Shown here in pieces: positions 36,929 through 46,190 of a stretch of 64,000 nt of DNA; position 1 is the stretch's first letter, and every line of letters starts with the position of its first letter. The stretch comes from Candidatus Paracaedibacteraceae bacterium (GTDB lineage: Bacteria; Pseudomonadota; Alphaproteobacteria; Paracaedibacterales; Paracaedibacteraceae). A program made the translations under genes and the position numbers. The stretch spans positions 489,508 through 553,507 of the forward strand of contig JAHBYI010000001.1 in NCBI GenBank assembly GCA_019636035.1, in the 5' to 3' direction. The notes below the pieces were generated by a model, which ran no database searches, had not been told where the DNA came from, and was given only the letters and a program-made list of their open reading frames with translations.

Positions 36929-37797
36929 GTTCTATCCTTTATTTTTTCATTAACATAGAGTTTAACAGATCGAGGATAACCAATACCTAACTCTTGTACC
37001 GTTGATTGCTGATCAAGAAGACGAGCAGCAAATTCTGCAGCTTGAACACCAATTTCATATTGATCCGCCCCTAAAACAGCCCAGGCTCCGTCTTTGATTA
37101 GATCAGCATCACTAGCAAAGACCGGTAAATTCACCGTGTTAGCAACGTTGACAATACTGGCAAATCCAGCCAATGCGGTATTATCATTATTCACAAAAAT
37201 CGCATCAACAGAAGGTATCAGTTTTTGTGCTGCTGTACGAACATCCGTCAATTTCATAGCAACGGCTGTTTTCAAGAAAATGCCTCGTTTGTTACATTCA
37301 TCTTGCGTTAACGTTAAGAGGATCTCTGAATTTGCCTCACCAGGATTATAAATAATCCCCAAAGTTTTCAATGTTGGAACAAATTCTAAAATTACGTCGA
37401 ACTGACGTTTTATATCAACAAAATTTGTAATACCCGCGGATTTATCAGCAAGACCAGCGGACTTCGGGTCTGTGACAGATGCATAAACGACAGGAATATT
37501 CTTGTCTTGGCAAACCTTAACAGCGGCTTGGGCGGGCATTGTCCCCAGAGCAATAATGCAATCAACCTGTTTGCCAGCATAGGTTTGTGCGATCTGAACA
37601 GCCGTTGCCATGTTACCTTGGGCTGATTGCCACGATAGTTTAAGGTCAGGATATTTTTGTGAAAGCGTTTCGATAATTCCAGCACGTGTGGAATCAAGGG
37701 CAGGGTGTTCAATAACCTGAATAATCCCAATGGATTTTGCCCAACAGGTTAAGGTTAGAAAACAAGAAGCGGTAATGGTTGCAATAGTCTTAAGCAT
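36925..37797 (-). CDS. ABC importer substrate-binding protein 2 (TrpX-like)
   Basis: A 290-residue periplasmic binding protein of the PF04392 type, with a signal peptide ending CWAKS (about residue 20). The two-lobe pattern is IGIIQVIEHPALDSTRAGI, IIALGTMPAQAAV, PVVYASVTDPKSAGL, TLGIIYNPGEANSEILL and VDAIFVNNDNTALAGF. Ligand is unknown; family members are predicted tryptophan/tyrosine or other amino acid binders. The start lies inside a short leader-like ORF with a HHHH run (37755-37865). AGAGA precedes the ATG. Confidence 0.88.
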   Translation of the reverse strand: MLKTIATITASCFLTLTCWAKSIGIIQVIEHPALDSTRAGIIETLSQKYPDLKLSWQSAQGNMATAVQIAQTYAGKQVDCIIALGTMPAQAAVKVCQDKNIPVVYASVTDPKSAGLADKSAGITNFVDIKRQFDVILEFVPTLKTLGIIYNPGEANSEILLTLTQDECNKRGIFLKTAVAMKLTDVRTAAQKLIPSVDAIFVNNDNTALAGFASIVNVANTVNLPVFASDADLIKDGAWAVLGADQYEIGVQAAEFAARLLDQQSTVQELGIGYPRSVKLYVNEKIKDRT

Positions 37798-37865
37798 AAT
37801 AAATCTCTTTTTAATAAAATGGGTAAATCATCTGGTATTTTCAAACAACAATGGTGATGATGCAT
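37755..37865 (-). CDS. Putative regulatory leader peptide beginning MHHHHCC
   Basis: This 36-codon frame begins 2 nt after the stop of the upstream binding-protein gene. It has a well-placed ribosome-binding site (GGAGAG, 7 nt upstream) and opens with four histidine codons followed by two cysteine codons. It overlaps the first 43 bases of the next binding-protein gene in another frame. A leader of this kind could couple translation of the downstream gene to charged tRNA-His or tRNA-Cys. It could also be fortuitous; the good Shine-Dalgarno site and the second similar leader at 38840 argue for function. Confidence 0.45.
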   Translation of the reverse strand: MHHHHCCLKIPDDLPILLKRDLLCLRLLQPLPLLVF

Positions 37866-37867
37866 AA

Positions 37868-38794
37868 TTACTCTCCTATTACGTTATAATTCGTCGTTTT
37901 AGGAATGATTATTCCTAAGCGATCTGCCACAGATTTATTAATCTTGGCAACACTATCCGTGGCTTGAACCACAGGAATTTCAGATACAGGTTTTCCCTTC
38001 AAAACCAAAGCAGCCAGTTCACCTGCTTTAACCCCCATCTCGTATTGACCAAAGGCAACACAAGCCAAACATCCGCGATCAACTGAATCAGGATCCGCAG
38101 CATAGATCGGCAAATCTGTAACGTTCTTTAGAATAAGATCTAGGCCGGAAATAACCGTATTATCATTGGGTAAATAAACAGCATCAACTTTAGACTGAAT
38201 GCTTTTACTGACCATCATCAGGTCACTCATTGATGTACAGGGAAACTCTTTAACATCCACACCTCGTTGTTTTGCTTGCTCTGTAAAAAGACGAAGTAAG
38301 GCAACTGAATTAGCTTCTGATGGGTTATAGATCACTCCAATCTTTTTGATCGTCGGCTGTAACAATTGGATTAAATCAATCTGATCTTTAAGGGGGGATA
38401 AATCACTAACACCGGTGATACCATCGCCTTGATTGGTTCGACAATCAACCAGCTTAGCAGCAACCGGATCAGAAACACCGGCAAAAACAACAGGAATCCC
38501 CATTGGTTTTGCTGCTTGATAGACTGTTTGCGCAGACGGCGTTGTGATTGGAATAATCAAATCAACTTTTTTACCGACATATTTCTTGGCGATTTGAGTG
38601 GCTGTTGTAATATTACCTTGGGCATTATCAGCAAGAATATCTGCATCAATTCCTGATTTTCTTAACCCATCTCGGACACCTCGTTCGATGGCATCCAACG
38701 AAGGGTGAGGGGCAATTTTAGTGATGGCAATAACAGGTTTAGCGTGAGATAGGGATAGACTAAGGGCGCAAATTGCGAAAATAGATTTTAACAT
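37868..38794 (-). CDS. ABC importer substrate-binding protein 1 (TrpX-like)
   Basis: This paralog of the next gene has 308 residues, a signal peptide ending SLSHAK (about 19), and the same lobe signatures (IAITKIAPHPSLDAIERGV, DLIIPITTPSAQTVY, PVVFAGVSDPVAAKL, KKIGVIYNPSEANSVALL, VDAVYLPNDNTVISGL). Extra cysteines are present (CRTNQG, CLACV) that are absent from paralog 2. Two binding proteins for one permease suggest different ligands or different affinities. A short leader ORF precedes it. Confidence 0.88.
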   Translation of the reverse strand: MLKSIFAICALSLSLSHAKPVIAITKIAPHPSLDAIERGVRDGLRKSGIDADILADNAQGNITTATQIAKKYVGKKVDLIIPITTPSAQTVYQAAKPMGIPVVFAGVSDPVAAKLVDCRTNQGDGITGVSDLSPLKDQIDLIQLLQPTIKKIGVIYNPSEANSVALLRLFTEQAKQRGVDVKEFPCTSMSDLMMVSKSIQSKVDAVYLPNDNTVISGLDLILKNVTDLPIYAADPDSVDRGCLACVAFGQYEMGVKAGELAALVLKGKPVSEIPVVQATDSVAKINKSVADRLGIIIPKTTNYNVIGE

Positions 38795-38839
38795 TTTAAC
38801 TCTCTAACAAACAAAATAGGGGCAACAAATAACGATCAC

Positions 38840-38896
38840 TTAACAGCTGTGATGATGTCGCCAACGCCATGAATGAATGTTAGAAAGATTAAACAT
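38840..38896 (-). CDS. Putative regulatory leader peptide ending RHHHSC
   Basis: This 18-codon frame reads MFNLSNIHSWRWRHHHSC and stops 45 nt before the first binding-protein gene. It contains two Trp, four His and a Cys codon near its end. A GAGGA site lies 11 nt upstream of its ATG, a slightly long spacing. The stop region can form a small stem (ATCAC with GTGAT). Its position and codon content fit a ribosome-stalling leader controlling the importer; no full attenuator could be drawn. Confidence 0.4.
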   Translation of the reverse strand: MFNLSNIHSWRWRHHHSC

Positions 38897-38951
38897 TTAA
38901 ATAAAAATCCTCTGGTTATACTTCCTGTATATAATTTCTAATTATTGAATG

Positions 38952-39686
38952 TCAAACGATTTTTAACCAACGGCGAAAAGCTTGCCATGCTAAATCATCA
39001 ATTACATAATGATTCGGATGATTCATTTGATTAGATGTATAGTCTGCAACAGAAGGGGAGATACGCGTTAATTTTTGACCTGTTGCCATCGCCATTAACT
39101 GCGTTCGTGCGGAATGTTCTAGGTTGTACATTAAGAAAAAGGCATCACCAATGGTTTTGCCCATGGTTACTAAACCGTGATTCCTGAGGATCAACGTATT
39201 TCTATCTCCCAAGGAGTGAATTAAATTAGTTTTCTCAGTTTCATCAAAGAGAATCCCTGTATATTCATGATAAGCAACACGATTATAATACCGGCAAGAA
39301 TGTTGGGATAGCGTTTCCAAGCCGTTTTCTAACATTGACAAAGCAACACCATGAGTCGTGTGGGTATGCAAAATACAATTAACATCCGGACGCGCTTCAT
39401 GGATTGCACTATGAAGCGTGTAACCGGCCTTATTAATAAAACTACCCTCAGGAGTAATCACGTCACCTTCTAAGGTAACCTTAACAAGGTTTTCAGGAGA
39501 AACTTCTTCAAAATTAAGACCAAAAGCGTTGATCAAAAAAGATTCTTCACCCGGAACACGAGCTGTAAAATGCGTAAAAATAGAATCTGTCCACCCCATT
39601 TTAGCTGCCAAATGATAGCAGTCTGTTAGTTCCTCACGGATTAGTTGTTCTTCAGGGGATGGGAGTCTAAGTTGATGAAGGTTCAT
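38952..39686 (-). CDS. Class II aldolase/adducin family protein
   Basis: A 244-residue cytoplasmic enzyme with the metal-binding histidines of HTHTTHG (H107, H109, H112) and a further one in RNHGLVTMG, as in fuculose- and ribulose-phosphate aldolases. Its overall sequence is closer to the adducin-head-like proteins of alphaproteobacteria, whose substrates are mostly unknown. It follows the MFS gene with a 2-nt gap, so a shared operon and perhaps a shared substrate are likely. Confidence 0.82.
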   Translation of the reverse strand: MNLHQLRLPSPEEQLIREELTDCYHLAAKMGWTDSIFTHFTARVPGEESFLINAFGLNFEEVSPENLVKVTLEGDVITPEGSFINKAGYTLHSAIHEARPDVNCILHTHTTHGVALSMLENGLETLSQHSCRYYNRVAYHEYTGILFDETEKTNLIHSLGDRNTLILRNHGLVTMGKTIGDAFFLMYNLEHSARTQLMAMATGQKLTRISPSVADYTSNQMNHPNHYVIDDLAWQAFRRWLKIV

Positions 39687-39688
39687 AC

Positions 39689-40999
39689 CTATTCCAATGA
39701 ACTGAGGGTTGCCGTAGACTCTTCAGCAGGAGTCAATTTATGAGCATGGTGCGTTTCTTTGATAAACCGCACAACAATAACACCAATTAACATACAAAGT
39801 GGGACAATTGCTAGCGCAAAACGGTAATCCCATTGGCTATAGATATTGACATCATCAATCACCGTTCCGTTCCAATGATGATCCAATAAATGACCAACTA
39901 AGGGATGGAATAAGGCACCCGTTGCCATTGTGATTGTATTTAAAAACCCAACAGCAACAGCACTAGACGACGGCGGCATAATCTCACAAATCGATGTGAA
40001 AGATAAAGATTTAGCCGTATAGCAAAAGCCAATCCCAAAGAACAAGATATACATTGCTAATAGCGGAATGTTGGGGACGAAAATGACCAGAGAATTGATT
40101 AATAAACTTAGCGTAACGCCCAACATCATCGGTGGTAAGCGGCGTTGAATTTTATCGGAGTAAAGAGCAAAAACAGGACTTCCAACAGCTGCACCAATAA
40201 AGAGTGATGTCGTCAACGTTGCAGCGACTGTTTCCGGGATATCATAAACAGACTTTACAAAAGGAACACCCCAAGCTGTTCCCATAATGGTAATCGGGGC
40301 ATACATAAGCATACCATACGTAGCAATCAACCATGCCTGAGGTTTCTTAATAACCTTCATAACCCCATGCAACAAATCTTCGGACGGTTGGTACGTGTGA
40401 GGCTCGCCATGCCGGCCAACAGCGATAAAAATGATCGCAGATATAGCCAAACCAACAAACCCTAAAACATTAACGGCATATTGCCAACCATAGGCCGTTG
40501 CCATCGCCGAGAGCGGTGATCCGCCGATGCTGGCCCCGACAGTGCCAAAGACTAATGTCAAGGCGACAACCCTTGCTAACTGTGACGGAGGAAACCATGT
40601 TGTTCCAAGTTTAATGCTTCCCAGAAATCCAGCAGCAGACCCTAATCCCATCAAAAGCATGGCAACACCGGCAACAACCGTTGAATCTGTCATCGTCAAA
40701 ATAAAACAGGACAAGGCACATAAGGTTGATGCAATAACGATAATTCGACCTGCCCCAAATCGATCGAGCATAACACCCAAGGGGAGCTGAACAGCCGCAT
40801 AAGACCATGAGTAAAGGGATATCAACTGACCAAAGTCACTGGCATCCAAAGAAAAATACCGTGACCAATCATCTTTTAAAACATTGGGAGCAACGCGGAG
40901 TATAAATTGATAGCAATAAAACAAAGCTCCACTTGAAACAACAATCCACGCCCGTGGTATACCGAATATTTTTCTTGATAGTTCAGTCAATGCGAACAA
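39689..40999 (-). CDS. MFS transporter
   Basis: A 436-residue major facilitator with 12 predicted helices. The A-like motif LGVMLDRFGAGRIIVIAS lies between helices 2 and 3, a central loop near 200-215 and a basic motif YSDKIQRRLPPM in the second half. Substrate unknown. The frame opens with TTG at 40999, preceded by the strong purine run AAAGGAAGGG; a TTG start is therefore likely. It is the first gene of a leftward pair with the class II aldolase gene. Confidence 0.85.
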   Translation of the reverse strand: MFALTELSRKIFGIPRAWIVVSSGALFYCYQFILRVAPNVLKDDWSRYFSLDASDFGQLISLYSWSYAAVQLPLGVMLDRFGAGRIIVIASTLCALSCFILTMTDSTVVAGVAMLLMGLGSAAGFLGSIKLGTTWFPPSQLARVVALTLVFGTVGASIGGSPLSAMATAYGWQYAVNVLGFVGLAISAIIFIAVGRHGEPHTYQPSEDLLHGVMKVIKKPQAWLIATYGMLMYAPITIMGTAWGVPFVKSVYDIPETVAATLTTSLFIGAAVGSPVFALYSDKIQRRLPPMMLGVTLSLLINSLVIFVPNIPLLAMYILFFGIGFCYTAKSLSFTSICEIMPPSSSAVAVGFLNTITMATGALFHPLVGHLLDHHWNGTVIDDVNIYSQWDYRFALAIVPLCMLIGVIVVRFIKETHHAHKLTPAEESTATLSSLE

Positions 41000-41133
41000 A
41001 CCCTTCCTTTAATAAGCTCGAGACAAGGTTGCCGAGTATAAAATACAACACAATACCGTTCACTTTGGCAAAAAAAAGACAATTTGGTCAAGCTTTTTTG
41101 TTTTGGAATTTCGTAAAATTAATTAAACCTGTC

Positions 41134-42204
41134 CTATTTTATTACGATTTCATCCCAAAGCGTATATATTTTTTCAGGACTATACGTCTGTGAAATTTCC
41201 GCGGCTTTCTGCCCCAACTGTCCCCTTAATTCGGGATGATCAAGCAAATGGCGCATGCGCTCTGTTAGAGTTTTTTCATCCCCCACAGCAAACAAAAGCC
41301 CATTACTCCCATCTTGAACAACATCGACATTCCCACTACAATTTGAAGCAATCACCGGCAAACCAACAGCCATAGCCTCACACAAAGCATTGGGGAACCC
41401 TTCGTACTGAGACGGAAAAACAAACAGATCAGCTTCAACTAATTTTTCCTGGATATTCTTAACAACCCCAGGTAAAAAAACCCGATCCGTCAACGACAAA
41501 TGACGAATTAAATCTTCTAGATTTTCCCTCTCTGGCCCTTCGCCGTAAATGGTCAGGGTGATGCGAGGAAAATCAAGGTAAATATTAGAAAAACATTTTA
41601 TAAGTAATTCAAAATCTTTTGTTTTAATCAGACGACCAACACTGATGATATGATTGAATGGATCGCAATTTTCCTTTAGATTGTCTGGCCGAGGAACAGC
41701 ATTTGCAATAATTTTTACACTGTTTTGGTCTTTAAAAAATGATTGTGCAGAATTAGTTTGCACAACAACGAATTGAGCAAACCGATAAATTAAAAAGCGT
41801 ATCTTCTGATATAAATAGGGTATTTTATGAAAATGAGGATCTGTACGTTCAGACACAATAACAGGGATATTGAGCCCTCGCGTTGCAATTAAGACAGTAA
41901 TATTCGTGATATCGACAAAAGACAAGATCCTATCCGGTGCCAAAATTTTAACTGTCTGTCGGATCACTTTTAGACGATTAATAATATTAATAATTCGCCT
42001 AAATCCTGATGATGCTTCATCGAATAGATTCAAGGAATGAACCGTGATTTTTTTATCCAATGGATAAAAAGGGATCTCCTCACGTGAAGCAAATGTAATT
42101 AAATGAACATCATGGCCATGTTGTACCCAATGATTAGCAAGGTTCGATAGAACACGTTCTGCTCCGCCCGATCTTAAGGATGATATAAATAAGGCTAATT
42201 TCAT
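41134..42204 (-). CDS. Glycosyltransferase family 4 (PglH/PglJ-like)
   Basis: A 356-residue GT-B enzyme. The N-terminal SLRSGGAERVLSNLANHW and C-terminal IISVGRLIKTKDFELLI, FPSQYEGFPNALCEAMAVGLPVIAS are the hallmark acceptor and donor motifs. Similar enzymes extend lipid-linked oligosaccharides with N-acetylgalactosamine, but specificity is not visible here. It stands alone, divergent from the protease gene. Confidence 0.87.
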   Translation of the reverse strand: MKLALFISSLRSGGAERVLSNLANHWVQHGHDVHLITFASREEIPFYPLDKKITVHSLNLFDEASSGFRRIINIINRLKVIRQTVKILAPDRILSFVDITNITVLIATRGLNIPVIVSERTDPHFHKIPYLYQKIRFLIYRFAQFVVVQTNSAQSFFKDQNSVKIIANAVPRPDNLKENCDPFNHIISVGRLIKTKDFELLIKCFSNIYLDFPRITLTIYGEGPERENLEDLIRHLSLTDRVFLPGVVKNIQEKLVEADLFVFPSQYEGFPNALCEAMAVGLPVIASNCSGNVDVVQDGSNGLLFAVGDEKTLTERMRHLLDHPELRGQLGQKAAEISQTYSPEKIYTLWDEIVIK

Positions 42205-42284
42205 TATTATCTCTTTCTCTTAACTTTATTTTAACGATCTTAACATACCTTTTAAATGATTTAATTCATAACGGAGTATCGATC

Positions 42285-43784
42285 ATGCCAAAGAGTATTC
42301 TGCTTGCCCTCTTATTATCGTCAGTCTCATTGGTTTACGCCTCAGAGCAAGCAACCACCCCCGCACCTTTAGAAGAACAATCGACGGATACCAAAGGAAA
42401 GAAAAGAATCCTTGACCTCGTTCGTAAGGGAGTTGTTGTCATTGATGTCAAAACCTATGCCAATGTTGATGCTAATGAACGAGTTTCCTGGGCAGGTAGC
42501 GGATTCATTGTTGATCGTGATAAAGGGATTATTGCGACCAATAAACATGTCGCAGGTGATATGACCGTCAGCACATACTCTGTTAAATTTTCAGACGGAT
42601 CTTCAGCCGAAGCTAAGCATATTCCTTTTGCAACGCTAGGGGATTATGCCTTTTTGAAAGTTGATCCTGAAAAACTCCCTAAAACGTCAATCGCTTTAGA
42701 GTTTTCAAAAAAACCCATCAGCGTCAATGACACAATCTATTCCATGGGGAATTCAGCCCGCGACGAATTTTCAACATTCAAAGGAACGGTCTACAGTATC
42801 TATGAGAATTTAGGGCCCTACGGTGAACAATCCTTTAGTTTTTCAGGGCTAACCGTTGGCGGAGCAAGTGGATCGCCTATTTTTGATGAAAATGGTAAAG
42901 TTGTTGGTATCGTTTATGGTGGAAAATTTGTATCTGGATCAGGACTTCCCGCAGGTTATCTTCAAGATGCTCTTGTTGCTTTAAAAGCGGATAAAATCCC
43001 GGAAATTTACACAACAGGTGCCGTTCCTGGTTATGGGTCATTATCAGACTATGAAAAAGCAGAGATCTTACCGAAGGACGCCATTGTAACCTATAAGGAA
43101 AAATTCCCGGATGCGCACAATAAAATCGCTGTTATCCAAGGAACAGTTAAGGGAACAAAAGCCAGTGAAATCATTAATATTGGTGATGTCCTCTGGTCAA
43201 TCAACGGAACGCTTGTCGGGCCAAATCTGTATGAATTTGAAAAACAGGTCAATGCCGCTCAGGGTAAAGAAATCACCCTTGGGATCTATAGAAATGGAAA
43301 ACTCCTAGATATCAAAATCACGCCTACAGACCTTCCTGAAACGCCTTACAAAAAGTTCGTCTCTTTTGCCGATGTCACATGGTTTGGGGGCAATGAGTAT
43401 GTTAAATACCTGTTCGGTGAAAATAAACCCGGTGTCTTTATCATGGGAATGGGACAAACATCACCCTTTAAATCCCTAACAAAAGGGGAAATCTTTAGCC
43501 ATCCTTTCTTCCCATCATCACGTTTATTCATGATTCAAGAACTCGATGGTAAAAAAGTATCAACGTTAGAAGATTTACAAAAAATTATCCCGGAGTTAGA
43601 CAAGAAAAAAACCTTTACAGTTCGGTTTGTTGACTATCAAGGGTCTATCGGTCTTGGTAGTTTTTCCAGTATGGACAGGCAAGAGCGTATGGCAATTATT
43701 ACCTACGAAGGTAAGTTTGATTCACCAAAGCTCTATACCTTTAATGATAAAACCCTAGAGTGGGATTCAAAAGAAATTGAATAA
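42285..43784 (+). CDS. Exported trypsin-like serine protease with PDZ-like region (HtrA-related)
   Basis: A signal peptide (1-19, VYAS) leads to a chymotrypsin-fold domain. Its triad is probably H88 (TNKHVAG), D120 (LGDYAFLKVD) and S195 (GGASGSPIF; GASGSP in place of the usual GNSGGP). A PDZ-like domain follows around 280-345 (EIINIGDVLWSINGTLV), with a second, weaker one around 400-460 (LFMIQELDGKKVSTLEDLQKIIP). It likely acts in periplasmic protein quality control or outside the cell. At 499 residues it has the length of a Deg protease, but the sequence is divergent and closer in style to Nma111-type proteins. An ATG with GGAG upstream starts it. Confidence 0.82.
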   Translation: MPKSILLALLLSSVSLVYASEQATTPAPLEEQSTDTKGKKRILDLVRKGVVVIDVKTYANVDANERVSWAGSGFIVDRDKGIIATNKHVAGDMTVSTYSVKFSDGSSAEAKHIPFATLGDYAFLKVDPEKLPKTSIALEFSKKPISVNDTIYSMGNSARDEFSTFKGTVYSIYENLGPYGEQSFSFSGLTVGGASGSPIFDENGKVVGIVYGGKFVSGSGLPAGYLQDALVALKADKIPEIYTTGAVPGYGSLSDYEKAEILPKDAIVTYKEKFPDAHNKIAVIQGTVKGTKASEIINIGDVLWSINGTLVGPNLYEFEKQVNAAQGKEITLGIYRNGKLLDIKITPTDLPETPYKKFVSFADVTWFGGNEYVKYLFGENKPGVFIMGMGQTSPFKSLTKGEIFSHPFFPSSRLFMIQELDGKKVSTLEDLQKIIPELDKKKTFTVRFVDYQGSIGLGSFSSMDRQERMAIITYEGKFDSPKLYTFNDKTLEWDSKEIE

Positions 43785-44987
43785 ATTTCCGATCTCACAA
43801 CCAATTAAACCGAGCGCAAGGCCTAAGACAAGGACTCTTAGGCCTTTATGCTGCGTGATGTTAAACGCTGTATAATCTGCCCGAGCATCACTTTTAAAGA
43901 GCAAATAAATCGGCAAAACAATGGCAATAATGACAAGGATCATTCCGGCAAAGCCCAATGCCTTAATGAAAGCACCTGGCGTTAAGATTGCAATGATATA
44001 GGCCGGAACGATTGTCAAAATAGCCGTTAGTATTTTTAAAAATCTTTCCTTCACTTTGAATGAGCATAAGAGGCCATACCACAAATCAATCAAGCCCAAC
44101 GCAACACCAAAAGCCGATGTAATGATTGCAAAAAACGATACTCCCCAAACAAAAAGCTGAAGATGTCGCCATGATGCAGATTGCGACAACATATTGACAA
44201 ATGCCCCGACATCAACATCTTCCGTCAGGATTTGCTTAAACAAAGACATATTGTGGGTCGTGATCGTCCCCAATGTCGATAACGTCCAAGCAAGATAGAT
44301 AACCACAGGAATAAGACTTCCCCAGTAAAAAGCACGTTTCATTGCTTTTTGATTGCGTGCCAAATACCCCGACATTGTCGGAATCATCATCTGAAACCCA
44401 AAAGACGTGAAAATAACAGGGATAGCAACACTCCATGTTGATACCTTTGCCGTTTGATCCGTTAGCATCGGAATCGTTGACAAATCAGCCGTCACCCCAA
44501 GCCCGATAATCGTGACGAGTAAAAGTCCAATGAGGGCAAAAAACATCAGCCTATTTAAATAATCAACCCACGTAATCCCCAAAACAAGGATAATGGTGAT
44601 GACAACCGCATAAAGCTGTATTAGCCTCTCTTGATCGGGCGCACTGTCCCAAAGGGCAGTACAAATCGACAATGTTATTGAACTTCCACCGTACAAATAA
44701 GCAGCAATCAATGCGTAAGACAAGATCATAACACATCCCAAAGCAACACTTGCTGCCCCTGATCCGCTTAATTGTTTAGCAATTTCGCTCAATGATAAAC
44801 TATTCTTGACACGAACCGTTAATTCACAGCCAATCAGCGCGGAATAATAGACGACCAACCACGTCGCAATCATCAAGGCCAAACTGCCCAGAACACCTAA
44901 TTTTGCTAAGGTCATCGGTAGCGCAATCATGCCTGCCCCGATGGCGGTTCCTGCAATCATGCAGATTGACCCAAAAGTTTTATTCAT
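43767..44987 (-). CDS. Aromatic amino acid permease (TyrP/Mtr family), copy 1
   Basis: This 406-residue HAAAP transporter starts with SICMIAGTAIGAGMIALPMTLAKLG, the helix-1 signature of Tyr/Trp:H+ symporters, and has about 11 helices. VIFTSFGFQMMIPTMSGYLARN is a further family match. It imports tyrosine or tryptophan in relatives. The gene begins 3 nt after its paralog ends, and its stop overlaps the end of the protease gene by 18 bp. Confidence 0.9.
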   Translation of the reverse strand: MNKTFGSICMIAGTAIGAGMIALPMTLAKLGVLGSLALMIATWLVVYYSALIGCELTVRVKNSLSLSEIAKQLSGSGAASVALGCVMILSYALIAAYLYGGSSITLSICTALWDSAPDQERLIQLYAVVITIILVLGITWVDYLNRLMFFALIGLLLVTIIGLGVTADLSTIPMLTDQTAKVSTWSVAIPVIFTSFGFQMMIPTMSGYLARNQKAMKRAFYWGSLIPVVIYLAWTLSTLGTITTHNMSLFKQILTEDVDVGAFVNMLSQSASWRHLQLFVWGVSFFAIITSAFGVALGLIDLWYGLLCSFKVKERFLKILTAILTIVPAYIIAILTPGAFIKALGFAGMILVIIAIVLPIYLLFKSDARADYTAFNITQHKGLRVLVLGLALGLIGCEIGNLFNFF

Positions 44988-44990
44988 TTT

Positions 44991-46163
44991 TTATAACCAT
45001 TTTAAAAGATGAGCAATTTCAATTGCCATAATTCCAAAACTCACCAGAATCACCAGCAATCGCAATAATTTATTCGATAAAAGAGGATAATACGTTTCTC
45101 GGTCATCGGACCGATAGAGAAGATACATCGGTAGAAGTAACGCAATAACAACCAAAATCATACCTGCAAAACCAAGGGCTTGTATAAAGGCTCCCGGAAT
45201 GAAAGAAACAACGAAATAGGCAGGAAGGATCGTTAACACCGATGCAAAAAAGCGGTTCTTTAAGATAACCTCGAGGGTGTGCATCAGTCCTAAACCGACA
45301 CCAATTGCCGATGTCACAATGGCGAGAATAGACAAGAACCAAGACAATGATGCAAAGATCGATGACTGTGTCAATGTCCCGAGCAAAGACATAAACTGCC
45401 CCACATCTAAAGAGTTGGTTTTAACAGCCATAACCAAATGGGCATCACTTCCGACAATCGCAAGAACACTAATACATGTCCAAAGGATATACACAACTGC
45501 GGGAATTAAGCTCCCCCAAAAGAAAGAACGTTTCATTTTCTGCGGACAAAGCCCCAAATAATCACCAATCGTGTGGAAAATAATCTGGAAGCCAAAGGAT
45601 GTAAAAACGACAGGGATTGTTGCAAGAATCGATGATGGCGTTCCATCCGGCAACACATGCAGAGGCACAGACCAATCAATCACTTGCGCCAGAACAGCTG
45701 TAAACGCCGTTAAAATGCACAGCATAATAATAAACAGCACACGATTAAGTTTATCAATTGCCGACATCGAGAGAACAAGAATAACGAGATAACTCACCGC
45801 TGATAAAAATTGTAAGGCTGATAGGCTAAAATTGGGGAGATGAACATGGAGAAGAGATGCTGTCCCTGACAGATAAGCAGATAATAAGGAAAAACAAAGC
45901 CCTAAAAAGCAAAATTGCCCTAGAAATCGAGCACCAGACCCTGCAAATTTTTGACTTAAATCCCCTAAAGACAAAGGAGCCTGGGCTCTAAGGACAAGTT
46001 CTGATCCCAACAACGCAGAATAATAAGCCAACATCCAGACGCCAAGCATTAAGATGAGGGATTGAGATAAACTGAGATGGATCAACACCATCGGCAAAGC
46101 CAAAATACCGGCACCAATTGCCGTCCCTGCAATTAAACATGCAGATCCAAATACTCTGCCCAT
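44991..46163 (-). CDS. Aromatic amino acid permease (TyrP/Mtr family), copy 2
   Basis: This 390-residue paralog carries the same signature (SACLIAGTAIGAGILALPMVL; VVFTSFGFQIIFHTIGDYLG). The two copies have diverged clearly, so they probably differ in preferred amino acid. Together with the downstream copy it forms a tandem pair led by an HpcH-type lyase gene. Confidence 0.9.
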   Translation of the reverse strand: MGRVFGSACLIAGTAIGAGILALPMVLIHLSLSQSLILMLGVWMLAYYSALLGSELVLRAQAPLSLGDLSQKFAGSGARFLGQFCFLGLCFSLLSAYLSGTASLLHVHLPNFSLSALQFLSAVSYLVILVLSMSAIDKLNRVLFIIMLCILTAFTAVLAQVIDWSVPLHVLPDGTPSSILATIPVVFTSFGFQIIFHTIGDYLGLCPQKMKRSFFWGSLIPAVVYILWTCISVLAIVGSDAHLVMAVKTNSLDVGQFMSLLGTLTQSSIFASLSWFLSILAIVTSAIGVGLGLMHTLEVILKNRFFASVLTILPAYFVVSFIPGAFIQALGFAGMILVVIALLLPMYLLYRSDDRETYYPLLSNKLLRLLVILVSFGIMAIEIAHLLKWL

Positions 46164-46190
46164 ACTGTCTGTTCCTTATCCATTTGATTT

